This document shows, piece after piece, positions 1 to 11,754 of a stretch of 64,000 bases of DNA. How positions within the stretch are numbered: the stretch's first letter is position 1; each line of letters opens with the position of its first letter. The stretch comes from Kryptolebias marmoratus. Lineage: Eukaryota; Chordata; Actinopteri; Cyprinodontiformes; Rivulidae. A program made the position numbers and the translations under genes. The stretch is from NCBI RefSeq assembly GCF_001649575.2, contig NC_051444.1, forward strand, positions 19,251,187 through 19,315,186, given 5' to 3'. The notes beneath the pieces are model-generated. The model was not told where the DNA came from. It was given only the letters and a program-made list of their open reading frames with translations, and ran no database searches.

Positions 1-1280
1 ACAGTAAATAGACACCCAACAGCTCCGAATGCCCTTTGCAGATTATAATTATGATCATTATGATTAGAGTTTTGTCAAGTGTAAACACCTGGCTCTGACA
101 AGCACTCCTCTCTGAAAGCTCATCCTTCTTTCTCTGACATGTTTTTTGTGCTCTCCCATCATATCCGTAAGTCTAACACCACCCAGTTCAAATCAAAAGA
201 TCCGCTGTGTGTTTGGCAAAATCACAAAGCCCATTGTTTGTTAAATTATCATAGGATAAAGAAAGAAGACATTTTTTGCTCATTTGATTACTGTGAGAGA
301 TGAAAAAGCAGTTTATTGGCATCACAAAAAAACTTTTGTGTGAAGGAACTGGATTATTACAACTAGCATTTAGACTGTTTCATGCCATGATGTGTCACAT
401 CCCAACATGTGCAGAGGGGACCCTTCAACACTCTGATCCCTATTTTTGTTGTGGTTTTTGCAAAACAAAATCACAGGGTAAGTTTCTTCAGGCAATTAGC
501 TCTGAATGTGCAGCCTGGCCTCCGTGTTGGTGCGCCAGAGCTTTCTGTCCTCTCCATTTTACTCTTTGACAAAGTATAAAAGACAGCAGACCTCCTAATT
601 CCTTTCATTTTCTACCAAGGTTACACTGGTGAACCCTTGGTAGATGAGACATCCCATGTCTTCCATTAGTGACAACATTTTCATTTAATTTATTGATCAG
701 CTAAATTAGAACCTTCAAATATGTCCAAACAGATGGAACATGTCTCAATTGATTCACCACTAATACCTGTTCATTTATGGAAAAACACCTGTGCACTTAA
801 CACTCTTGTCCCATAGGCTGAACTAATTGAGGTGACCTATTTTATTTTAATGATGGATGAGTTAATTGGGCAATTAACTCAAAAACTGGTGTCCGTAATT
901 GTGCAGTGCTTTAGAGACTGAGGCTTCAACTTCAGTTTTGTCCATATATGGCTTAATGGACAGATAAGTTAGCAAAAGTCTGTTGCTGTTTAATCTTTTT
1001 TTTTTAAATCTTTTTTTTGTACCCTGAGTATTTGAAGTTTACAAGCTCCAAACACTATAGTTTTATTACTCTAGATCTTGTTTTAAAATCATGTAACTTC
1101 TGTAAAGTTACAAGTGAATTTTCAGAAGAGAAAATAAAACTGTTTGGCTTAACAAGAGGCCCAAAGTAGCTAATTAAAGAGTCACAAACCAGATAAGGCA
1201 AATGCCCAAACTGGGGCGCCAACCCACAATGTTGCTTTTCTGCCATGCTTTCACTAATTAATAATTACATTGAGTGCAAA
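1..1280. other. Low-copy AT-rich DNA, no gene recognised
   Basis: I see no exon-like or repeat-like structure here. Near 46-66 there are clustered TAAT/ATTA cores around a TGATCA, the kind of text found in developmental enhancers, but nothing beyond that supports a call. Confidence 0.5.
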
Positions 1281-1342
1281 CTGTACTAAGTGGTATACAG
1301 TTATTTCAACCTGGAGAGACTCACGACAAAGAGAAGCTGCAA

Positions 1343-1755
1343 TTAAATGGTTTTATTTGACATGAATGACATAAGATATTTGGCACTCGGACCTTGGCGG
1401 AAGACACAAGTGTCGACAATAGCAATGCGCTTCGACGAGAAGCTCAGGTTGAGCATTAGAGGCGTCTTCCCCGGGCTGGACACTGGTGGTGGAGGTCGAA
1501 GAGGGGAAGGAAGCTTGAGGGAGCTGGGAAACTGGGGGTGGAGAAGGGGTGGAGGTGGACTGAAGTTCGGCCGGCGAACAGATGGGGCCATGATGGAAGT
1601 CCTTTTAAACGAAGGCTTGCTCGCTGATTGGATACGCTGGAGGCGCGGTCTGATGCTGATAGGCTGGAGTGGAGGTGCTCGACGCAGCGATTGGATGATA
1701 CAGGTGAGGCTGAAGCAGGTCTTCCAGTCTGAATTTATGCCTAGGCTTCATTACA
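1343..1755 (-). mobile_element. Promoter-like GC-rich block, probable solo LTR fragment
   Basis: This is a sharp GC-rich island in AT-rich DNA. Read on the minus strand it has two CCAAT boxes (complement at 1627-1631 and 1690-1694), a TATA-like TTTAAAAGG (complement of 1601-1609), and an AATAAA signal about 250 bases downstream (complement of 1352-1357). A promoter followed so closely by a poly(A) signal is the layout of an LTR. An 82-codon proline-rich minus-strand frame (1343-1591) lies inside, but its ATG is only about 10 bases from the TATA-like box, so it would precede the transcript start and is unlikely to be a real protein. The outer ends are not resolved and I found no target duplication. 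A small TATA/CCAAT transcription unit is the alternative. Confidence 0.4.
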
Positions 1756-1966
1756 ACATTTTAATGAATCTTATTGAAATTGGAATTTGTTTTACAACAA
1801 CTATACTGTTTGTGCATGCAATCAGTACTCTTTAAAAATATCATTTATTTTTTGTTAGCTTGCATGTTTTATATACTGCCTTATGTACAGTTTGCATTTA
1901 CATTTTTCATTAAACCAAACATCAGAAAGAAAATTATGTTCTTCAGTCTGAGAAAAAGTTGAAAAG

Positions 1967-2459
1967 TGTCAAGATTTGGGGTTGTTTTTCATGTTTTAGT
2001 TTGGGTTTATTCTTTATTTTATTTTGTTATGTAGTTATCTTTATGTTACTCTGGTCTTAGTTCACTTCTTGCGCCTTGTGTTTTTGCACTCCTGTCATTA
2101 TTCACTTCTTCTCAGTCAGTCACTTGTTTACTTGCCATGCCCATCTCCACCTGCTCCTTGTTAGTTATCACTCACCTGTGCCCACTTTCCCTAATTACCC
2201 TCTGCCTTTAAGACCTGGTCATTTCCTCCATTTTTCCGCTGATCTGTTGTTGCTTATACGCGCTGCATGGTTCCTCCCATTTCCTGCCTTGATTTGTCAT
2301 TTTTGCTATGTCTTGGGTTTTTGTTATTGTTTGGTTTTGCTGTCTCATCTGCTTTTTGTTTTTGTTCTTTTATTTTATAAAAAAAAAAAAAAGTTTTATT
2401 TCCTGGAACCAAGATGAGTCTGTGCATTGGGTTTGCCGCTCTCTCCTCCCAACCTGACA
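1967..2459 (+). mobile_element. Solo LTR with 5-bp target duplication AAAAG
   Basis: The 493-bp segment begins TGTCA and ends TGACA, the inverted TG...CA ends of an LTR. It is flanked by a perfect 5-bp duplication AAAAG (1962-1966 and 2460-2464), the signature of integrase-mediated insertion. Inside are pyrimidine-rich text and a run of A residues near 2380. There is no second LTR and no gag or pol nearby, so this is a solo LTR left by recombination. Superfamily is probably Gypsy-like, from recall of similar fish sequences. Confidence 0.8.
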
Positions 2460-2539
2460 AAAAGGAGAACCAGAAAGTTTTTATTCAGGTGGTTGGGCTG
2501 AAACATAATTTGTATATACTGAGACCAAGTGTCCCTGTA

Positions 2540-2790
2540 TTCTCTTTCTGTTGGGAACTGAACCCAGAAGGACTTGGTTTATGGGAACTGTATTGTTGTA
2601 TTTTCAGAACCGGAGTCACTAGGGATGTGGGGCTTTAAATCACACCTACTCCACTGCACACAACATGGTGTTACATGATCCGTCTTTTAAATGCATTAGA
2701 AAAATAAAAGTTTGAACATACAAGGTAAGAACTATTGTACTTGAACTGATTAGAGTCAACACCGGAAAAAAATATCTGAAGTGCTTTTTT
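2540..2790. repeat. Dispersed repeat A, copy 1
   Basis: This segment is clearly related to 49709-49990 in the same orientation. Shared words, in order, are GTTGGGA..TGAA, TGTTGTATTTT, GAACC, ATGTGGGGCTTTAA, ACACAA, GGTAAGAACTAT and AGAGTCAACACC. The family was not identified. It lies just right of the solo LTR insertion. Confidence 0.65.
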
Positions 2791-3226
2791 TTTAATCAAA
2801 GGCAATGGTTTATTCATTTATGTGGAGGGGACAAGATTTTAAACTTGTTCTGGACCCAACCTACAGGAAAGGCTGGTTCTGTTCAGCTTCAACATCTGGG
2901 TTCGCACTTGAAATCTACAAATATATACAGTCTATATGAGTTAAAAACATAAGTCTTTTCAGCAATATGCCTCATTGTAGTAAATGTTTGTGTAGTGGTA
3001 CAGAAAAGAACCTTTTGGAGGTGATTCAGTAGATGACAGTGGGGTACATCCTGCAGTTAACCAGTCCACAAAAACAAGCGAAGGAATACCAATTTCAGAA
3101 AGCATTAAAGCAGCTAGTGTGGAATAAGCCACCTTGAATAAAAACACACTTTAAACTATAATTAGCAGTGAATTACAGAACCAACAACCATGCACCTTAA
3201 CACATCAAATGTCAAATAAAAATCAC
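2791..3226. other. No feature recognised
   Basis: AT-rich DNA with short open frames on both strands and no splice, repeat or protein motif that I can support. Confidence 0.4.
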
Positions 3227-3227
3227 A

Positions 3228-3395
3228 AGTTAGCCAAAAACACATGTTTTTGGGCTGTGGGAAGAATGGAGTAACCAGAGAAGACAGACACGAGGAGAAC
3301 AACTCCACGCAGAAAAGCCCGTTCTGATCTCTAAACGTGAGCTGGGTTTGTTTTGGGGCAGCTGTGCTAACCATCCCACAAAGTGCTGCCTCAAA
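3228..3395 (-). mobile_element. Degenerate tRNA-derived SINE fragment
   Basis: The plus strand reads as the reverse complement of the SINE at 26100-26481: ACATGTTTTTGGGCTGTGGG, then GAGGAGAACA, CTCCACGCAGAAA and TGCTAACCA, in the same order. It is strongly diverged and lacks both ends. Confidence 0.65.
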
Positions 3396-4739
3396 CAAAA
3401 GAACAATAGGTACCACATGTACTGAGAGGAAATAATGACAACAGGTATGCTGATGTGGATAATCAAAACAAGGACTGGGGGGTGCAGGGAGAACAGAAAG
3501 CAAGTCTAAAAACACAAGGGCAACCCAAAGAAATATCAAAGCAAGTAAACTGTAGGAAATGCAACTCTTGAAAATCAAAATATCTAGAAAAAACAAAACA
3601 AAACATAAACCTTGACCAAAAGAAATATCCATTGACTCTAGCAGCACATATAATGTTTTAGTCTAAATATTATTTGATCTCAATAATATCAAAGAGGCTT
3701 ACTGTTATTTTTGGCACTGAGAATGCTATACAAGGCCTTCCTATCATATTAGTTTTATTTATTTAAACTCATTCTTAAAGCAACAAGGTTCGTGAAAGTT
3801 TTCTACATTTGTAATTTGCATCTGCTCTATCCAAAATTTTAGATTACACTTTAAAAGAAAAAGGAACAAAAGCATACACCATTAAAAATAAATGAATTCG
3901 ATAAGGTTTTTTTACACCATCTGCTTCGATACTAGATATTAAAAGTATTCCACAGCATTTCTTCATCCTAGTCCAGATTATTTATTTATTTATTTTTTTT
4001 ACAAAAAGTGAACTAGTGTTGTTTGTAGTGATGGGTTTTTAGTGAAAACAGTAGCTGCTAAGTTGATTTTTTTTTCTTTCTTTTTACTACAGTACATCAG
4101 GCCTTAATGTCTTAATGATGACCTCACTCTCATGTGCAAAAAAAGGAAGAAAAAAAGTAGTTTGCAATGCTATGTAGTCTAGCAAAAAGAATGAAGCCTT
4201 GTGACACAAGAGGGTAGGAGTTTTTATATAACGAATGAAGCCTGATTAGGTCAGAAGCTTTTTTCAGAGATGGTAAAGTCTGTATTTATTTTTAACAACA
4301 TGCCAAGTGGTAGGCAAAGTCACCTTCAGGTCCAATTATATTTGTATATGGAAAAAAAAAGCTGTGTGTCGATTTATTATTTATTTGTTTTTTTATGTAT
4401 ACCTGATCATCAGGTCTGCTTGTTTGTAACCCCACACTAATTTGCAGTGTTCTTGGTGGATTGTGGTTCCAATTATTGTAATGAGGTACGAGTGTAGATA
4501 TCTGCATTGCTATTAGAACCTACCTTCTCTTCCATCTGCAATGTTTCCTCATAGTGCAGTCCAAGGCTCAGTCACCTGACCTAATATTTCCTCCCTTAAA
4601 GTATATTTATTATTATGAAAAAGGTTTTGGATTTTGTCATTGAAATGTCAAACTTTAAAAATACTCTTTTCTTTTCAGTGAGTCATAGTTACTTGCATTA
4701 TTTATTTATTCATTATCCCCCACAGCTGAAAGGCAAAGG
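3396..4739. other. Low-complexity AT-rich DNA, no gene recognised
   Basis: Many A and T runs (for example near 3980, 4070 and 4140). The open frames here are broken by low complexity and show no family motif. Confidence 0.45.
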
Positions 4740-5575
4740 CAAACAATAATGGTTTTGCCCGTGTATTTGTGAGTTCAGAAAATAATTATTGGATGTACCT
4801 CAACAACTGATTAACTTTTGGAGTCAACCTAATTTAAGCTGGCTGTCACAGCCAACTGACCTTAATAAACAGAAAGAAAATATATTTCCACTGTCAATTT
4901 AACACATATTGACCTAAGATTTGGTGAGGTAGTAGCTCAGACTGATTCCCAACACACTTTTGGGTGCTAACTGGTTGTGCAAAATCTTTAAAATTTCGAG
5001 TCAACTGTGCTTGTCTGTTAGCATAACAGTGTCAAGAACCACTGGACAGATTTCATTGAAACTTTCAGAAATTAATCACTGGGTGTATCGTTACAACCAA
5101 ATAACATCTGAAGCCAGTCCCACTCGAGATGACCGCCACAGCCAACTGACCTTAGAAAACACAAAAATGGCTATAGTTCTGTAAATTTTAGAGATACTGG
5201 GCAATCATTTGGTGTAGATGTAGCTGAGCATCATTCACAACACATACTCTATGTGCTACACATTGTGCAAATGGTTAACTTTCAACACAATTCAAGATGA
5301 CTTCTACAGAAAATCAACACTAACCAACATAACTCTGTTCCTTTGACAAATATGAAGCTAAAATTTGACATGGTAGTAGCTGAGAGTGATTTACAGCACA
5401 TACTTTTCAGCGTGACATTTTGCAGTGTCACATGAGATTGTGAATAAGAATATTTTTAAAGTTTGATTGATATGACTAACTCCATCATTGCTCAACATAA
5501 GATGATCTCAGTCTAAAACTGGGATGAAAGCATTCTTTCATGAAAAGCTTGGCATTTATTTACTTAGTTTTCTAG
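4740..5575 (+). repeat. Dispersed repeat B, irregular tandem copies
   Basis: Words recur within this block: AGCCAACTGACCTTA at about 4851 and 5144, and GTAGCTGAG/GTAGCTCAG followed by ATT and ACACA at about 4930, 5220 and 5377. Spacing is irregular (about 290 and 160 bases), so this is a degraded tandem rather than a clean satellite. The block ends with ATAAGATGATCTCAGTCTAAAACT, the same 3' ending as the copy at 50810-51190. No coding potential is visible. Confidence 0.65.
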
Positions 5576-5789
5576 CCTTTCTAAACCTTTGGAACCTTTG
5601 CTTTGGACTAAGGACACTTTTCCCACTTACTTTCTGTTTAGTTTTTGTATATGACTATGACAACATATTGTCATGATCAGGTACGTGGAATGAATGAAAA
5701 GCAAAGAAAAAGAAAAAAACAACAACAAACAAACAAAATCCAAAGAAGTTTTCTCTTTTTTTAACCTTCAGAAAGCTTGGAGAACTATT

Positions 5790-5895
5790 GATCACGACCA
5801 CTTCAAAGGATGAACAAGAAGGTCTGGCTTCTTGGAAGTAGAAAGAAATGGGGATCACTCAAGACTTTTCCACAGTACTTTCATAATCTCATCAT
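5790..5895. repeat. Possible Tc1-type terminal fragment
   Basis: ACTCAAGACTTTTCCACAGTACT near 5857-5880 resembles the reverse complement of a common fish Tc1 terminal repeat. No partner terminus or transposase is present. Confidence 0.25.
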
Positions 5896-7189
5896 TGTTA
5901 CCAGATATTTTACAGGCCGTGAATGTCTTAAGCAAGTGACAGCAACATTATTTCCTTCTCTTTCTATGGAAGGAAAAAACGTGCGAGATGACAGGGAGCG
6001 GGTAAAATCTGAACAGGAGACAGAAAGGTGTTGCTGAAAACAGAATTAACCCGACTCTTTTGCTGATGTTTGAGCAATATTTGAAATGGTATGAAAGCCT
6101 CTGTGGCAGGAGGTTTTCATGGATGTGTGTCTCTCATCCAAGTGTGTCACAAACATTCAAATGCTTTGAAGAAGAAACCGAAGGAAAGGGGAGATGCACG
6201 GCAAGGCTTTCATTCCAATCATGGGAAAAAAAAGCAGTTTTTTTTTGCTTTTTGCCTGAAAACAGCAGGATGATATAAGTCTTATTAGGATCTGTCAAAC
6301 TCAGACTTTGTAATACATTATGGCTCCTTCATTAGCCAAAGCTGTGATTGGTTTCTGACATTTGGTGTAATTGAGTCATTTGATGAAAGACATTACATGT
6401 TCGATAATAGCATTTAGAGTATTCATGAGAGCAGCAGAGTCATTTGGCAGTCAGTGTGCACTCAACTCAGTGAATTTAAAACAGAAAACTATGAGCTGTT
6501 ATGTTCTGTGCAGTGTTTTGGGTAATACTCTTGAGGAGAACAACAGGAAACATAAAACAAAAAATCAAAAAGAAGGGATGCATTAAAATGCAGAACTAGT
6601 ATAGAAACTTAGTTATTCATTCAGATTGATGAGACAAGTGCAGTTCAGGGGATCATGAGAGAAATCCTGTGAAGTCAGAAAATAAATAATCATGCAAACA
6701 CGAATAATAAATATTCAGAGCAACATTCTATTGTATTCCAATTTTTTTTAATAGGTTTGTGGAAGAAGCAATTTCTTTGTAAATGGAGCAATCACTTAGA
6801 TTTTTTAAAAAACAGATTTTGCTGCTAATTTTAAAAGTTAACATTTACAAATTGCTGTGCCTCTCATTGATTTAAGCTAATTCACAATCAAATTCCGAAA
6901 ATCTTTCTGCTTGATCTTGTAGGTATTACACATTTTGAGAAATTGGCAGTTCTAAAGTAAGTGCTGCATATTTTTATTTTTTATTTTTTTATTTTTTGTG
7001 GATTCAGAGCAAAAAAAGAAAGAAAGTGTGTGGATATGACAGATAAATGACCCAATGGGAACAAGATAATAATGGTTACAGACAGAAATGAAAAGCCTAG
7101 CATTCCTTGAAGGAATGCATATTGTCCATTGCCTCTCCTGCCAGAGTTTTAGACTATGATCATCTGATGTTGAGAATGAATAGTGTTAT
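5896..7189. other. Low-copy DNA with a short palindrome, no gene
   Basis: Short overlapping open frames between 6060 and 6590 have no recognisable motif or splice framing. The one discrete element is the palindrome at 7100-7118, listed separately. Confidence 0.4.
7100..7118. promoter_or_regulatory. Palindromic TEAD-like (M-CAT) site
   Basis: GCATTCCTT-G-AAGGAATGC is a perfect inverted repeat with 9-base arms. Each arm holds CATTCC, the core bound by TEAD factors. Paired TEAD sites are known in enhancers, but a perfect palindrome can also arise by chance. Confidence 0.2.
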
Positions 7190-7455
7190 TGCTGATTTGG
7201 TCAAAATTTGTAAAAGCTGTTATGCATGATCTCATTCAATATTGTGAATTCTTACAAAACTGTGTGAGCACTCAAAGAATGTGTTGTGCTGCCACACCAA
7301 ATTTAGCTCAATATCTGTAGAACTGACTGAGTTTTAGTCATTTTTATGTTGGGTAAGGCCAGTTAGCTGTGATGGCCATCTTCAATTAGACTGACTTCAA
7401 ATGCTAATGATTTGTGGATGTATATCCAATACTTTCATAAAAGGTTGTCTACTAT
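7190..7455 (-). repeat. Dispersed repeat B, inverted copy
   Basis: Its reverse complement contains AGATGGCCATCACAGCTAACTGGCCTTA, then ATATTGAGCTAAATTTGGTGTGG and CAACACATTC in the same order as at 4740-5575. One unit is visible. Confidence 0.6.
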
Positions 7456-7678
7456 TTCAGGAGATATTCTTCCAATGCTTCAGACATATTAACACACATG
7501 TACACATATACAGACACAGGAACAAACATTATCACCCTTTTGCCTCAGTGGTAGGTGATAAATAACTTAAAAAAGGTCAAACTTGTAGCTATAATATAAC
7601 TGCTGAACTCTTTGGGATTTTCATTTAAATGTTTTGGGTGTCACTGCATAAAAAATCACTATGAGTGGCCATGACTTA

Positions 7679-8351
7679 GGCTACATTCACACTGCAGGCA
7701 AATGCGACCCATTTCTGATTTTTTTTTTTTTTTTTCTTTTGCCCCTATGCGACACATATTGGATTTTTTCATGACAGTGTGAATGTGACAAATCTGAATT
7801 TTTTCATATCTGACCCAGGTCTTTTCCATATGTGGTACTGAATCAGATACATATCCGGTGTTTTTCAAAGAGACTGCAGTGTGAACATTCATGTCACATT
7901 TCATCCAATGTAAAAGTCGGATGAAAGGACGGAGGTCCCTCGAATTAAAGTCCCACCACTCTTGGCTCCGACTCTGCATCCTCACATGCCTCTGCACAAA
8001 GGTAGCTGCCTCAGCTCCAAAAAAGGTCATTGCTAACATTTGCACTTGTTTTCTTTGTCTTCTCTTATCTTTTACCATTTGGATGTACAGTTGGCCCTGA
8101 TTGGACAGCAACTTCAAAATCAATACACACATGCTAACACTTGCAGCGTCCATATTTATTTCCTTTAACTCAGCGTGTGGAATGTGACGTCATACCTTCT
8201 TCTGCTTATGCAGGTCATCTCGGGAACTGGAGACTGTTCACACTGGAGTCTGATGGTCACATTTAAAATGTAATGTGAATGACCATGCAAAAAATGGATT
8301 TTAGCAAGAAAATCAGAACTGAGCATTAAGACCTTCACTGTGAACATAGCC
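7679..8351 (-). mobile_element. PIF/Harbinger deletion derivative with TTA duplication
   Basis: The segment starts GGCTACATTCACACTGC and ends TTCACTGTGAACATAGCC, an imperfect terminal inverted repeat whose outer ten bases differ at only two positions. It is flanked by TTA on both sides (7676-7678 and 8352-8354), the 3-bp target duplication typical of PIF/Harbinger. At 673 bp it is far shorter than a full element. Its interior keeps the start of a transposase frame on the minus strand (listed separately) joined to subterminal non-coding DNA. It therefore arose by internal deletion and depended on a full element elsewhere for mobility. Confidence 0.75.
7946..8153 (-). pseudogene. N-terminal remnant of a HARBI1-like transposase
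   Basis: The minus-strand frame starts MDAASVSMCVLI at 8153 and runs through a basic stretch (KDKRRQRKQ) to MTFFGAEAA and RSQEWWD around residues 60-69. The tryptophan pair in RS-x-EWWD matches, from recall, the N-terminal region of HARBI1-like transposases of fish. After about residue 70 the frame enters non-coding subterminal DNA, so no DDE catalytic residue is present and the peptide cannot be a transposase. It is a fossil inside a deletion derivative. The frame is intact through this region, which suggests a fairly young deletion, but no function is implied. Confidence 0.6.
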
Positions 8352-8354
8352 TTA

Positions 8355-9994
8355 CTTTTACTGTGTATGAAGCTTTTTTATTTATTTATTTATTTTGCCT
8401 TGTCTCCAGCTCCTAACCTTAGCAGCCACACTGTTGTGCCTGGTGGACAGTTATTAAGTCTGTGTGTGGTCACACAGCCTACGGTCCATGAAGCTTGACT
8501 CTTGTGTTTTTATTCCTCTCACCCTTTGCCTTTGTTTGCCTGCCACTGACCTTTCATCATAGTTTGAGTCAGTGTAGGAAGTGCTGCAGGCTGACAGGAA
8601 ACTCTGCGTTCACGGTTCTCTACCCAACATTGAAAAATGTCATCCTGCAATATTAACAAGCAGGGCAGGATTTTGATTTCAAATGTGGAGTGGGGCACAG
8701 TTAGTACAAGCACAAATCTCTAGGAGAGCTCTGATTTTTTACACACACAGCCATGCTTTCTTATACTTCTGACATGTCCCCTTAACAAAATGTGAAGCAA
8801 TATTCAAAATATTTATTGCAGTGAAATACAACAAAAATGAAAATGAAATTGACAAAGTACACTAACACAAATAGCACAGATGAAGAATAGCATGATTGAT
8901 GGTGATTTCAAATAGTATAAAAAAATGCAATAGAATATTGCTGTTTTGCCTAATTTCTTTTTATTAACTCTAAATGACTTTGTAATTTTTATCACCTTTT
9001 TTTTTCCTAAACATTATTAAGCATGATAAACATTTTTTTTCATGTGTACCAGTTTGGGGTCATTGAATCTGATTGTCAAATAAGCTTTAAAGCCTAACTT
9101 TCCAGCACATCAAAAACACAAAATCATATCTGAATTAATGTGAAAATGAAATGCTTAAATGATTTTTAATTTTAAAAAAAAGGAAATCTCCTTTGCCCTA
9201 AATTTGCTCTGATCTAACTGCATTTTTGCTAATAAAATGTGGAATTTATGGTAAAATACTGAAGGGTTAGGGTTGCCAAAATTCCACTATAGAATGAGAA
9301 CAAAGCATGAGACAGCACAGTATACTTCTTTAAATGTTAGGTTCCAGTTGAGAAATGAGAACTGATCTGAGAACACCTTTTCTGTTTCAGGTTTTTCTGA
9401 TCTACTTGCTTGTGCCTCTGTCCTGTTCACTAACCCTCCAAAACCAACCCTGGAGATGGTGCAGCATGCTGACTGAATAATGACTGCTAAAAACTTTGCA
9501 CAACTCAAGAAGAGCCAACGAGAACTGGTTTTGTGAAAAAAAGTGTAAGAAAACAATAAACAAATTTAAATAAGCATGAGTTAAAACACAGACAACACTC
9601 TTAATATTTTGACCACTTTATTTCACTCCATACCAAATAAGATCTCTGTCAACAGAAACAAAAAAAACAACCATGCATTTGTAGAGCACCAAAGCTAAGC
9701 AAATGCAGAACAATATTCAAGTCCTAAAGCAAGATGAATGGTAAAAACTCCAAGTCATTAATAAATGTGCCTGCTAGCAGACGCTCCACTGTATAATACA
9801 CTGACCAAAGAAGGTATATGACACTAAAGACAAGAGAGCTCTTTACAATAAAGGGGGTCATTTGCTCCTTTTATGCACTTAATGTATATTATTGAAGATC
9901 AGGCAGTACAGGATTTCAAAAATTATACATGACAATTTGCCACAGTTGAATGAGAGGACTTGAAAACAAATGCCTGAAAGGTTGGATTATTCAC
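8355..9994. other. Low-copy DNA, no gene recognised
   Basis: AT-rich, with short poly-T and poly-A runs. The 89-codon minus frame at 9287-9556 has no splice framing or family motif that I recognise. Confidence 0.4.
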
Positions 9995-10345
9995 TCACCA
10001 CCCACTCATTTTCTGGTCCTGTTTAATACTGTTTGGGGTTACATGGGGTGGAGGGGTAGGGGCTGATCAACAAACTGATTCAAGGTACAACCTGGATAGG
10101 TTGCAAATCCATCACACTTCAAACACAGAGACAAAGGAGACAAATGTACAGTACACAGACTCACACCTCAGGTCAATTTAGAGTAATCAGTTAACCTAAC
10201 ATACATGTTTTTTGACCTGGGGAGGAAACTGCAGTACCTAGAGAAAACCCACACATATGTGAGGAGAACATGCAACACCCCCACACAGAAAGGCCTGAGC
10301 TAAAAAGGTTTGGACCGGAGGAAAGGTTGAAGCTGCCGTGACCTT
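9995..10345 (-). mobile_element. tRNA-derived SINE, diverged copy
   Basis: The plus strand carries the reversed SINE order: ACTCATTTTCTGG, GGGTTACATGGGGTGG, GACAACCTGGATAGG-like text, CACACCT, GTTAACCTAACATACATG, GGGGAGGAAACTG and GAGGAGAACATGCAACACC. It is recognisable over most of the element but many substitutions mark it as old. Confidence 0.7.
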
Positions 10346-10879
10346 TGCAGAGAGAGTTTGTCCTTTAAAAGCTTTTTCATATCAGGATAACCAAACTATT
10401 CTATGCTTATTAGTGAAGTTAATTTCAAGGCCAGTACAATTTCTTTCCCACTGAGTGATGTTATCCATATGACAGGGAACATTTGTTGCATTAATTAAAG
10501 CATAATGACATGATGGAGTTGGATAAGTGTTACGCAGAGCTTGCTAGGGCACTGCCAGTGAGATAAACTGACCACATATTCAGCTTCCAGCATATTTCTT
10601 TACTTATGAAATAAAAGAAGAAGAAAATGAATGACTTTTCAGATAAGGCTCTATTGTGTCACAGTGAACTATTAATATATAAATATTTTATTCATTATTT
10701 GTCATTTTAAAATGCCAGGAATTTGAAGCTAGCTCTTAATAACTTGTTTATTGCAACATTTTTATTGTACCTTTCATGATTTTGAACAGACAATCAAAAC
10801 AATCAACAATCAAAATAGTGAGTGATGCATCTATCTTTTAAAATGAGGTACACTTAAACTTACAGGTTGTTTTCTTTCC

Positions 10880-11135
10880 AGGTTGTGGAGGAGTTGGTAC
10901 CTACCATATCTCCAGCAATCACTGTGCGAGAGGCGGGGTACATCCTGGACAGGTGGCAAGTCCATCACAGGGCCACATACAGACAAATGAGTTAAACAAC
11001 CATTCCTAACCTAACATGCATGATTTTGGTCTGCGGGAGGAAACTTGGCATTCCTGGAAAAAACACACATACAAAGGGGAAAACATGTAAACTCTATGCC
11101 GAAAGGCTGAAGCCAGGTTGTGTTAAACCCCATAA
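10880..11135 (-). mobile_element. tRNA-derived SINE, partial copy
   Basis: AGAGGCGGGGTACATCCTGG, CATCACAGGGCCACATA, CTAACCTAACATGCATG and TCTGCGGGAGGAAAC follow the antisense order of the family. The tRNA-like head (lower-number end of the SINE, right side here) is lost. Confidence 0.75.
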
Positions 11136-11754
11136 CTAAATACAACAGCAAATAAGAGTAAGATTTACTGCATACTAGTTTGCCAACTTGGTAAAATTGA
11201 GAGCAAATCATTACACCTGGGTATTGTTAGCATGCCACCAATACAACAGTTTGAACAGTTATTAAGTTAGGTTCAGTACACTGTTAGATGTAAATGTGCT
11301 TAAAAGGGAAGGGAAACCTTTTGGTGACTACCCCTAACTAGAAACAGTCACCGAAAAAGAAGTGGGTTGCAAAGGCAACTAACTTCCTTTGTATTTTTAG
11401 GCAGTCACACTACCAAAGGCCTGCTCTGTATGTGTGTGAATAAACTTCTGTCCTTTTTATTCAATCTGGTGGAGCCACTCTCCAGGTTTGGAATGGGGGT
11501 CGGGGTGTCGGTTTTGAGTGCTCTGACCCCACTGTGGCCGGTGGTCATCAGAGAAAACAGAACTGAGTGCTCAGAGTGTGTCCAGCAGGTACCTGGCTAT
11601 AAGGCAAAATAGTTAAAAAAATGGTAAAAACAACTTTAATGTAATGGTTTATAGAGCACAAAATAATTGTGGGCATGCACTAAAAATGCTGCAACGACAT
11701 TGTTTCTTATAAACTCTGTATGACAAGTCTACACAAATACAAACAAAAACCCTT

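Noticed and set aside
3162..3647. 161-codon minus frame
   Set aside because: It runs through a degenerate SINE and AT-rich DNA, and the peptide is Leu/Phe/Cys-rich without motif.
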